From assembly GCA_017536555.1 (NCBI GenBank), contig JAFXHE010000013.1, forward strand, positions 1 to 64,000: 64,000 bases of DNA, in the 5' to 3' direction. Positions 18,946-25,785 of this stretch are shown piece after piece. Position numbers and translations under genes: made by a program. This DNA comes from Alistipes sp. (GTDB lineage Bacteria > Bacteroidota > Bacteroidia > Bacteroidales > Rikenellaceae). The notes below the pieces were generated by a model, which saw only the letters and a program-made list of their open reading frames with translations, had not been told where the DNA came from and did no database searches. Each line of letters opens with the position of its first letter. The first letter of the stretch is position 1.

Positions 18946-19062
18946 CAAATAATTTTGTTAATTTCGTCGAATAATATTAATTTTGTTACACCGTTATCTT
19001 ATGTAGTGTGATATAGCATACGCCGTATCGCCGTGTAGATAGTAACACTTATAATAACTGCT

Positions 19063-19494
19063 ATGACAACAATCATCTGCATCACTATTCTCGCCTATCT
19101 TATTATGGGTAAGAGCGTCGACGAGCTACTCGACAAGATTAAGGATACCGACTGGCGCGCGAAGCTCAATGAGCTTATAGACAACATACGCCCATACGCC
19201 TTGAAGGTGGGACGCACAGCATCACGCCCGCTACTACAGTTCTACTATGTTATGGAGGACGATAAGACCGATACGTTAGATAAGGTGCTTATCTATGCCG
19301 CCATCATCTACACCATCTCGCCCACAAGCATCCTGCCGAGTGCCGTCTATAAGCTGCTTGGTGTACTGGATGAGGGTGCAGCGATGCTCTTTGTCTACCG
19401 TAAGATTAAGGATAAGATTACACCCGCTATAAACGCCCGCGTCGACCATAAGCTAAACGACTGGTTTGGCGTGGAGTATGAGTCGGTGAAGTAG
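19063..19494 (+). CDS. DUF1232 (YkvA-like) protein, 143 aa
   Basis: The middle of the protein (about residues 68-110) carries the DUF1232 pattern: a hydrophobic helix, then an SPTSILPSAVYKLLGVLDEGA stretch, close to the SPIDLIPD motif common in this domain. The N-terminus has a hydrophobic segment (residues 3-15) that may be a membrane helix. No enzymatic residue set is known for the family, and its role is unknown. It is followed after 43 nt by a CAT-like acyltransferase on the same strand, possibly in one transcript. I saw no clear -7 box upstream. Confidence 0.8.
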   Translation: MTTIICITILAYLIMGKSVDELLDKIKDTDWRAKLNELIDNIRPYALKVGRTASRPLLQFYYVMEDDKTDTLDKVLIYAAIIYTISPTSILPSAVYKLLGVLDEGAAMLFVYRKIKDKITPAINARVDHKLNDWFGVEYESVK

Positions 19495-19537
19495 CCCTAC
19501 GTGTAGCTACCCAACACACTATAAACTGATAGTTGCG

Positions 19538-20161
19538 ATGAGAGAGGTTGACCCCAATACGACAAGCCGCGCCAAAGCCTTTGAGCAGTGGATGAAGGCA
19601 CCTATGCCTATGGTCACGATGACCAAGACCTTTGATATCACACACCTGCGCCGCTTGGCAAAGCGTCGTGGCGTGAAGCTAAATATGCTTATGTGCTATG
19701 CCGTGGTTAAGGCTGCCTCGGCGTTCAAGGAGTTCTATATGTTGCCCGTAGGCGATAAGTTTATGGAGTTCGACCACTTGGCGATAAACACTATTGTTAT
19801 GACCTCGTCGGGTGGCATCAATACCTGTGACATCCCCTTTAGCGAGGATATCCGACAGTTTGCCGTAGACTACCTGCGCCTAACTGCGGAGGCTACACAT
19901 AGCGACAGCGATATCACGCTCGACGACAGCTATATGGTCATCGGCTCATCGGCACTCACAAAGTGCGACCTCGACGCTGTGGTAAACGTCTATGCTGGCT
20001 GCTGGAATAACCCGTTTGTGGTGTGGGGCAAGTACCGTAAGGGGTGGTTTAAGACCACGTTGCCACTATCGTTCCAGTTCCACCATACACAGATGGATGG
20101 CCCTATCTCCACAGGCTTCCTTAATAGGCTGCAAGAGGTGATGCGCGAGCTAGAGTATTAG
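19538..20161 (+). CDS. Chloramphenicol-acetyltransferase-like acyltransferase
   Basis: The protein has the CAT family layout (207 aa, normal length). Its C-terminal catalytic motif is FHHTQMDG near residues 185-192, matching HHxxxDG, in which the first His is the general base in known CATs. An acyl-CoA dependent transfer to a hydroxyl group is therefore likely. It is not evidence of chloramphenicol resistance: chromosomal CAT-like proteins in Bacteroidota are often of unknown substrate. No signal peptide is seen. The upstream neighbour is a DUF1232 gene; the downstream gene runs the other way. Confidence 0.8.
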   Translation: MREVDPNTTSRAKAFEQWMKAPMPMVTMTKTFDITHLRRLAKRRGVKLNMLMCYAVVKAASAFKEFYMLPVGDKFMEFDHLAINTIVMTSSGGINTCDIPFSEDIRQFAVDYLRLTAEATHSDSDITLDDSYMVIGSSALTKCDLDAVVNVYAGCWNNPFVVWGKYRKGWFKTTLPLSFQFHHTQMDGPISTGFLNRLQEVMRELEY

Positions 20162-20175
20162 TGGCGGTGGGGTCG

Positions 20176-20733
20176 CTATACCTCCATACCGCGACGTGTG
20201 CGCGACAGGGTATCGCTGTCGACAAGACGGGCTGCTACTGCCAGCGCAAACTCTACAGAGACACCTGCGCCTGCTGCCGTGATAAGGGTGCCATCCTCCA
20301 CAACATTGCCGCCAACATAGCGGTAGTCGCCCATCTGCTCGATTACCGTCGAGTGGCACGTAAGGCTGCGCTGACGAGCTATGCCCGCTGCAGAGAGCAC
20401 CGTGGGAGCACCACATATAGCTGCTACAATCTTACCACTGTCATACGCACGGCGCACTGCGTCGAGGACGTCTGTGTTGCTACGTAGGTTGACATATCCA
20501 GGGTTGCCACCTGGCAGTATCAGTGCATCGCACTGTGCAAAGTCACACTCTTCGATATGTGTGTCGCAGTGTAGCGTCGCAAGTGCGTGCGACGACACCA
20601 CCTCAAGGCTACCGCCCACAGCCACCTTTACAACATCTACGCCTGCGCGAAACATAACATCTATGGGTGCCAATGCCTCGATGACCTCGAAGCCGTCAGC
20701 AAGCAGTATATAGACCCTTTTACGCTCTCTCAT
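20176..20733 (-). CDS. DJ-1/PfpI (YajL-like) family protein
   Basis: The protein shows the DJ-1 class of the glutaminase-like fold. ADGFEVIEALAP near residues 12-23 contains the conserved Glu. ILPGGNPGY near 72-80 and AAICGAPTVLSAAG near 104-117 hold the nucleophilic Cys. Members act as glyoxalases, chaperones or deglycases; which one applies here cannot be read from sequence. At 185 aa the length is normal. It begins 12 nt after aroB stops and is probably in the same leftward transcript, though a functional link to the shikimate pathway is not implied. Confidence 0.88.
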   Translation of the reverse strand: MRERKRVYILLADGFEVIEALAPIDVMFRAGVDVVKVAVGGSLEVVSSHALATLHCDTHIEECDFAQCDALILPGGNPGYVNLRSNTDVLDAVRRAYDSGKIVAAICGAPTVLSAAGIARQRSLTCHSTVIEQMGDYRYVGGNVVEDGTLITAAGAGVSVEFALAVAARLVDSDTLSRTRRGMEV

Positions 20734-20745
20734 AGCTCTAATAGG

Positions 20746-21762
20746 TTAATTAAACATCTCCTCAAACTCGCTAAATGGCATCTCTACGATGCGGCAGCGA
20801 CCTATGCTCTCGGGCATAACTACGCGAATGTTGTCGCCACTCTTCTTCTTGTCTAAACGCACCTCACGCAAAATATCTGCCATACTCACAGGCAGTGTTA
20901 TCTCAAAGCCAAAGGCGGCAAGGAGGCTATCTATGCGCTCGCAGTCGCTTGTTGCGAGCAGTCCACGACGCACCGAGGCGTGCGCGATTGCTGACAGTCC
21001 CATTGCTACAGCTTCGCCGTGGTTGACCGCACGTGTACACTTCTCTATGGCGTGGGCGATGGTGTGCCCGAGGTTGAGCAGTCGGCGTATGCCCGACTCG
21101 CGCTCGTCGCGCTCGACGATATCTACCTTTAGGCGTATTGCCGAGAGTACCACCTGCTGCATAATGTCACTGTGGCTGAAGATTGAGTCGTTGGCGTGCT
21201 GCTCCAAGTAGCCAAAGAGTTCGCTGTCGCCGAGTATGCCCACCTTGATAACCTCTGCAATGCCTGCACGTAGCTCACGCAAGGGGAGCGTGCGTAGCAT
21301 CTCGACATCGGAGATGACGAAGCGTGGCTGGGCAAAGGTGCCCACCATATTTTTGTAGTCTATGACGTTGACACCATTTTTGCCACCTACCGAGGCATCG
21401 ACCTGACCGAGTAGCGTCGTTGAGATAAACCCAAACTCCACACCGCGCATATACGTTGCCGCAACATAGCCCGTGATGTCGGTGACAATGCCGCCGCCAA
21501 TGCCCAAGAGGAGGGTAGTGCGGTCTGCGCCAAGCTCCATAAGCTGTGTGTAGATGTTCTGCACCGTGATAAGTGTCTTGCTGGTCTCGCCATAGCCCAC
21601 GATGATATGTTCGTAGCGATGCACGAGGCTGGGGTATAGCCTGTCTATGTTGGGGTCGGTGATGACGATAACTCTGCGTCCTGCAACGAGGCTATCAAGA
21701 CAACTCTCCGCACCTCCGACATAGATGTCCGATAGCGTATGTATGGTGTGTAGGTTAGTCAT
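20746..21762 (-). CDS. aroB: 3-dehydroquinate synthase
   Basis: AroB closes the ring in the second step of the shikimate pathway, turning DAHP into 3-dehydroquinate with catalytic NAD and zinc. The NAD-binding GGGIVTDITGYVAATYMRG lies near residues 89-107, with KNGVN near 138. The metal ligands are in the segments around EVIKVG (Glu near 170), NLGHTIAHAIE (His near 233) and NHGEAVAMG (His near 248). At 338 aa it is slightly short but complete. It has a -7 box at 21829-21836 and probably heads a two-gene unit with the DJ-1 gene. Confidence 0.95.
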   Translation of the reverse strand: MTNLHTIHTLSDIYVGGAESCLDSLVAGRRVIVITDPNIDRLYPSLVHRYEHIIVGYGETSKTLITVQNIYTQLMELGADRTTLLLGIGGGIVTDITGYVAATYMRGVEFGFISTTLLGQVDASVGGKNGVNVIDYKNMVGTFAQPRFVISDVEMLRTLPLRELRAGIAEVIKVGILGDSELFGYLEQHANDSIFSHSDIMQQVVLSAIRLKVDIVERDERESGIRRLLNLGHTIAHAIEKCTRAVNHGEAVAMGLSAIAHASVRRGLLATSDCERIDSLLAAFGFEITLPVSMADILREVRLDKKKSGDNIRVVMPESIGRCRIVEMPFSEFEEMFN

Positions 21763-21828
21763 TGTCTACGTTTAGGTTACTGATGGCAAATATTGCGCCG
21801 ATGCTGTTTTAAGGGCAATATCCGATGA

Positions 21829-21836
21829 CAAATGTA
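21829..21836 (-). promoter_or_regulatory. -7 box of aroB
   Basis: TACATTTG on the minus strand, 66 nt before the aroB ATG. Confidence 0.55.
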
Positions 21837-21880
21837 CGAAATATATTCGGTTGAAACAATCTAACATCAATATAAATCGT

Positions 21881-21888
21881 TATCTTTG
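21881..21888 (+). promoter_or_regulatory. -7 box of the DUF4294 gene
   Basis: TATCTTTG, 12 nt before the ATG. It implies a leader of only about 6-9 nt. Confidence 0.65.
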
Positions 21889-21900
21889 TGGTCGTAAGAT

Positions 21901-22488
21901 ATGAAACGTCTAATAGTCATACTGCTAATACTGTGTACGTTGCTCCCTGATAGTGCAGTGGCGCAGCGTCGTTGGCAGCGTGTGCGTGGTGCTCGCTCGG
22001 CACGGTGGGAGGTTAACGAGCAGGGCGACTCGATGCTCCATATAACGATGCTCCCTGTGAACATCTATCACCGTAAGCGCGACTTGAGGGAGTATCAGCG
22101 TATGATACGTGCGGTAAAGAAGGTATACCCGTTGGCATTGGAGGCAGCACGACGTATGGAGGATGTCGATGTTGACTTAAGCGAGCTGCGTCGCCGCGAT
22201 AAGAAACAGTACACGTCAGCTATGGAGGAGGCTCTTAAAAAGGAGATTACGCCTATGCTCCTGAAGATGACGCGCTACGAGGGCAAGATACTCCTTAAGC
22301 TCATAGACCGCGAGACAGACTACACCGTATATAACATCATAAAGGACTACCGTAGTGGCTTCACTGCGGGCTTCTACCAGATGCTTGCCAAGATGTTTGG
22401 CAACAACCTTAAGTTGCAATACGACCCCGACGGCGAGGACGAGATGCTCGAACAGATTGTGCTATACTACAAGGCGGGCTTGCTGTGA
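21901..22488 (+). CDS. DUF4294 family exported protein
   Basis: A signal peptide opens the protein (MKRLIVILLILCTLLPDSAVAQ, cut near residue 21). The rest matches what I know as DUF4294, a Bacteroidota-restricted family: HRKRDLREYQRMIRAVKKVYPLA near residues 57-79, and LLKLIDRETDYTVYNIIKDYRSGFTA near 137-162. The function is unknown. It is basic and helical, with no enzyme motif. Its 3' end overlaps the convergent pnuC/pnuT gene by 22 bp. Having its own -7 box 12 nt before ATG, it is a separate unit. Confidence 0.85.
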   Translation: MKRLIVILLILCTLLPDSAVAQRRWQRVRGARSARWEVNEQGDSMLHITMLPVNIYHRKRDLREYQRMIRAVKKVYPLALEAARRMEDVDVDLSELRRRDKKQYTSAMEEALKKEITPMLLKMTRYEGKILLKLIDRETDYTVYNIIKDYRSGFTAGFYQMLAKMFGNNLKLQYDPDGEDEMLEQIVLYYKAGLL

Positions 22489-23075
22489 TTTGTAGCCACT
22501 GTGTGTGCCTCGTCGTGTGCCTGCTTACGCCAGCGCAGGTAGCCAGCAACCGCCAATATGCAGTAGATGGTGTATAGACCTGCTGTTAGCGGTATGCCCT
22601 TGTAGAGGTATAGTCCCACGCTTATCATATCCACGACCAACCATACCAACCACTGCTCTACGAGCTTGCGTGAGAGCATCCACATCGCCACGATGCTCAA
22701 TGCTGTCGACATTGAGTCGAAGAGGGGTACGCGGCTATCGGTAAACTCTGTGAGGAGCACATATAGTAGCACGTGCAACGCGACATATACCGCCACAAGC
22801 GGCACTATATACCCTGTCGGCGTGTGCTTTATCTTGCCGTCATCCTGCCTCTTGGGTGCTCTGCGCCACACCATTAGACCATATATGCCTGCTGCCACGT
22901 AGTATAGCTGCATAGCTGCATCGGCATAGATGCCATTAGTGAGGTATAATACACCGTGAACGAGGGGCATTATAGCACCTACTATCCATACCCATATATT
23001 CGCCTTATACTCCAACCATAGATATATAAGACCGAGCGTAGTGCCGATGATTTGCAGCGTGAGCGAGAGTGTCAT
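22467..23075 (-). CDS. pnuT: PnuC-family vitamin transporter, probably thiamine (PnuT)
   Basis: This is an integral membrane facilitator of the PnuC family (202 aa, about six or seven membrane helices), with the family WxWxVG-like segment IWVWIVGAIMPLVHG near residues 27-41 and the W-rich WLVWLVVDMISVGLYLYKG near 143-161. PnuC proteins usually take up nicotinamide riboside. Here, however, the gene follows a TonB receptor by 17 nt, and both are downstream of a TPP riboswitch. Thiamine is therefore the likely cargo, as in the known OMR-PnuT pairs. The thiamine pyrophosphokinase often found third in such operons is absent. The 3' end overlaps the DUF4294 gene. Confidence 0.85.
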   Translation of the reverse strand: MTLSLTLQIIGTTLGLIYLWLEYKANIWVWIVGAIMPLVHGVLYLTNGIYADAAMQLYYVAAGIYGLMVWRRAPKRQDDGKIKHTPTGYIVPLVAVYVALHVLLYVLLTEFTDSRVPLFDSMSTALSIVAMWMLSRKLVEQWLVWLVVDMISVGLYLYKGIPLTAGLYTIYCILAVAGYLRWRKQAHDEAHTVATNHSKPAL

Positions 23076-23092
23076 TGTCTTAAGTGTTTAGC

Positions 23093-25339
23093 CTAAAATG
23101 TTACTGTTACGTTTGCCAGGACGTTGATTGGTGCTTGCGGGAAGTAGTAGGCGCAGTCGTAACGCTCGCCCTCCCACATATACGAGTAGCCGTAGCCGTT
23201 GGACTCGTAGAGCGTTGAAAAGAGGTTGTTTATAGCCACGCCAAAGCGCACATCGCCCCTCGTCTTGCACTGTAGCGTGTAGCCGAGGTTGAGGTTGGTG
23301 ACACAGTAGGCATCGAGCGAGAGAGCCTCCGTCTGGTTGTTTGTGAAGTACTGCTTACCCACATACTGTGTGTGCCACACGGCACTAAAACGCTTTATGT
23401 GCAGGTCGGCTATGAGTGAGCCTACCACCGATGGCGAGTATGATATGGTCATATCGCCCAGCTCCTCGCCATACGTCGGGCTATCCTTGATAAGGTCTAC
23501 GTAGTCGCGTATCTTGTTTTCGGAGAGCGTAGCATTTGCCGAGAGCGTCAGCCACTTTGTCGCCTGCCACGCCACCATAAGCTCTACGCCACGTCGGAAG
23601 CTGCGCTCGACATTGGTGTTTAGGGCATCGTCGCCATCGTTGACCAAGCCTGTTGCCACCAACTGGTTGTGGTAGAGCATATAGTAGAGGTTTATGGCTG
23701 CTGTGATGCGTGGTGCGGTGTAGGTGTATCCCGCCTCGATGTCCATAAGTCGCTCGGGCTTGGGATAGCTGTCGTCTGCCGCGAACATATATCTGTCTGT
23801 GAAGTCGGAGCGTGTAGGCTCACGGTGTGCCACTGCCCACGAGGCGTAGGCGCGATGACGCGTATGGGTGTAGCTTATGCCCACGTGTGGGTTGAAGAAG
23901 TTATACCTCTGGTCGACATCTATGGGCTGCATCACAACACCCTCGTCGCCCCATATAGCGTTGTCGTTTGTGCCCCACGCCTTGTAGCTCACGTAGCGAT
24001 ACTGCACATCTCCAAATAGACGTAGCTCGCCACGACTCTTGCCACGCATAATCACCCAGTCGGCACGCGCAAAGAGGTTGGCATCCTGCTTTGTTACGTC
24101 GTTGTCGTACCAGCGACCCGCCACAGCCGCACTCTCGAGACCATCCACCCACGACAGCGTACCCCAGTGCGGACAGGTGTAGTAGCTCCACGACCCGCCA
24201 AACGTGAGGTCGAGGTGCGAGGTGTTGTAGGTGGCTGCTGCATTTATGCCGCCGAGGTGGTTGCGCATAATCTTGTGGCGTATAAGGTCGGCTTGCTCGA
24301 TCTCTGTGGTGAGGTTGGTGTAGCCTGCCAAGTAGGCATCATCCTTATACTGGTTGTAGTAGCCGTAGCCGTAGGTGTAGAAGAGCGTCGAGGCTAACTG
24401 CCACTTGTTGTTGAAGCGGTGGTTTACTACGAGCTGGTTGTTTACCTGTAGGTAGTTGTCCGTCTGGTCGTCGTAGTAGTCTACGTGTGTGCCGTCGGAT
24501 AGCTGGTATGGGCCGTCGGAGGTGGTGTACTGTCCCGAGTCGTGATACCTACGTCCGTATAGCTCCATATCTTCGCGTGTTACGCCGTTGTATGTTAGGT
24601 AGGTCTTTGCCAAGCCTCCGAATGATAGCAGCTTAACCTTGGTGTTTGAGGCGTAGTAGCCCACCTGTGCCATATACGATTTGAGGTCTGTCGCGCCGCG
24701 CTCTATGTACCCCTGTGAGCCTATGTGCGTGAGTCGTGCATCCACCACCCAGTGGTCGCGCATAATGCCCGACGAGAGGTGTAGTGCCTGCTTGTTGGTG
24801 TTGTACGAGCCGTAAGATAGCGATGCTGAGCCGCCAAACTCTGTGCGTAGAGCATCTGTTGTCATTGTCACAGCGCCACCAAATGCGGCAGTGCCATTTG
24901 TCGAGACACCTGCTCCGCGCTGCACCTGCACGCTACCTACCGACGATATGAGGTCGGGTGTGTCGTACCAGTACATAGAGTGTGAGTCGGGGTTGTTCAT
25001 AGCCACGCCATTTATTGTTACGTTTATGCGTGTGGCATCTGTGCCGCGCAGACGTATCGACGTTGCGCCAATGCCTATTCCCGTCTCGTTTGTGGCAATT
25101 AGCGAGGGCGTTAGCGCGAGTGCCGAGGGGAGGTCTGTGCCGTAGCTTGCACGCACTATGTCGTCGTGCGAGAGCAGGTCGTGGGCTATGGGCGTTGTGC
25201 GCGTGGCAGCCGTTGTGAGCACCTCCACCACCTCCATTTCGTAGATTTTTGTGGTGTCTAACCTCTGTTGTGGCTCTTGTGCGAGGAGCATCGTTGGCAG
25301 TGTGCCAAGTAGTGTCAAGAAACAAAAAAACCTTTTCAT
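23093..25339 (-). CDS. TonB-dependent receptor for thiamine (predicted)
   Basis: An outer-membrane gated barrel of 748 aa. After a signal peptide (cut near residue 21, LLAQ), the plug domain spans about 45-170, with the typical SIRLRGTDATRINVTINGVAMN near 93-114 and VQVQRGAGVSTNGTAAFGGAV near 135-155. The remainder is barrel, rich in aromatic beta strands, ending in NVTVTF with a terminal Phe as usual for outer-membrane proteins. No SusC-like N-terminal domain is seen, so it is a classic vitamin or siderophore type. Its long leader holds a TPP riboswitch, which points to thiamine. Confidence 0.92.
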   Translation of the reverse strand: MKRFFCFLTLLGTLPTMLLAQEPQQRLDTTKIYEMEVVEVLTTAATRTTPIAHDLLSHDDIVRASYGTDLPSALALTPSLIATNETGIGIGATSIRLRGTDATRINVTINGVAMNNPDSHSMYWYDTPDLISSVGSVQVQRGAGVSTNGTAAFGGAVTMTTDALRTEFGGSASLSYGSYNTNKQALHLSSGIMRDHWVVDARLTHIGSQGYIERGATDLKSYMAQVGYYASNTKVKLLSFGGLAKTYLTYNGVTREDMELYGRRYHDSGQYTTSDGPYQLSDGTHVDYYDDQTDNYLQVNNQLVVNHRFNNKWQLASTLFYTYGYGYYNQYKDDAYLAGYTNLTTEIEQADLIRHKIMRNHLGGINAAATYNTSHLDLTFGGSWSYYTCPHWGTLSWVDGLESAAVAGRWYDNDVTKQDANLFARADWVIMRGKSRGELRLFGDVQYRYVSYKAWGTNDNAIWGDEGVVMQPIDVDQRYNFFNPHVGISYTHTRHRAYASWAVAHREPTRSDFTDRYMFAADDSYPKPERLMDIEAGYTYTAPRITAAINLYYMLYHNQLVATGLVNDGDDALNTNVERSFRRGVELMVAWQATKWLTLSANATLSENKIRDYVDLIKDSPTYGEELGDMTISYSPSVVGSLIADLHIKRFSAVWHTQYVGKQYFTNNQTEALSLDAYCVTNLNLGYTLQCKTRGDVRFGVAINNLFSTLYESNGYGYSYMWEGERYDCAYYFPQAPINVLANVTVTF

Positions 25340-25381
25340 ACTCTTAAAAATAGTTAGTTGAAAAGGGGTCTAAAAGATATG

Positions 25382-25487
25382 TCCAATCCTGGTATCGGCA
25401 TTATCCGTATCCAGTGCAATGGGTGTAATCTCAGCCAATGCCCACCAGCATCTTTCGTTGCCAATAGCGCATTAGCACCCCTTATAT
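25382..25487 (-). promoter_or_regulatory. TPP (THI-box) riboswitch
   Basis: On the minus strand the aptamer core reads in order: GGGGTGC, then a P3 arm with AATGC and GCATT, then GGCTGAGAT, ACACCC, CTGGATACGGATAATGCC and ACCAGGA. These match the conserved TPP-binding segments (CTGAGA, ACCC, GGATAATGCC). It sits between a -7 box (25492-25499) and the TonB receptor ATG (25339), leaving about 40 nt for an expression platform. High TPP should reduce expression of the receptor and PnuT. Ends are approximate. Confidence 0.92.
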
Positions 25488-25491
25488 GGCA

Positions 25492-25499
25492 CAAAGATA
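25492..25499 (-). promoter_or_regulatory. -7 box of the thiamine uptake operon
   Basis: TATCTTTG on the minus strand, placed so that the RNA starts just before the TPP aptamer. Confidence 0.7.
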
Positions 25500-25552
25500 C
25501 AAAAAAAATTGAAATATGCGCGAGGTGGTGCGAAATTAGTGAAGTTAGAGAG

Positions 25553-25697
25553 GTAGGGTTTGATAGGGCGAGATAGTGAATTTAGAGAGTGTAGGGTTTG
25601 ATAGGGCGAGATAGTGAATTTAGTGAATTTAGGGCTTTCTTTAAACTCCTTAAACTCCTTAAACTCCCTAAACTCCTTAACCTCCCTAACCTCCCTA
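25553..25697. repeat. Intergenic compound repeat, copy 2
   Basis: A 33-bp direct repeat beginning GTAGGGTTTGATAGGGCGAG occurs at 25553-25585 and 25591-25623. It is followed by about six tandem 9-10 nt units of the type TTAAACTCC (25630-25680) and ends in doubled CCTCCCTAA words. The same words occur in inverted orientation at 52-140. The stretch separates the thiamine operon promoter from the M16 protease end and holds no gene. Confidence 0.7.
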
Positions 25698-25785
25698 TTT
25701 TAGGAAACGACATATAGGGTCTGACAGGTATGTAAAATGTCCTATCAGACCCTATTTCGCGGCTATAAAGCCCTATTATAAGAGT

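Noticed and set aside
19538..20161. Chloramphenicol resistance gene
   Set aside because: Only the general CAT fold and HHxxxDG motif are seen; no mobile context, and chromosomal relatives usually have other substrates.
22467..23075. Nicotinamide riboside transporter PnuC
   Set aside because: Family fits, but the TPP riboswitch and the adjoining TonB receptor favour thiamine.
25553..25697. CRISPR array
   Set aside because: The repeats have no regular unique spacers: the 33-bp units are 5 bp apart and the rest are 9-10 nt tandem words. No cas gene is present in the window.
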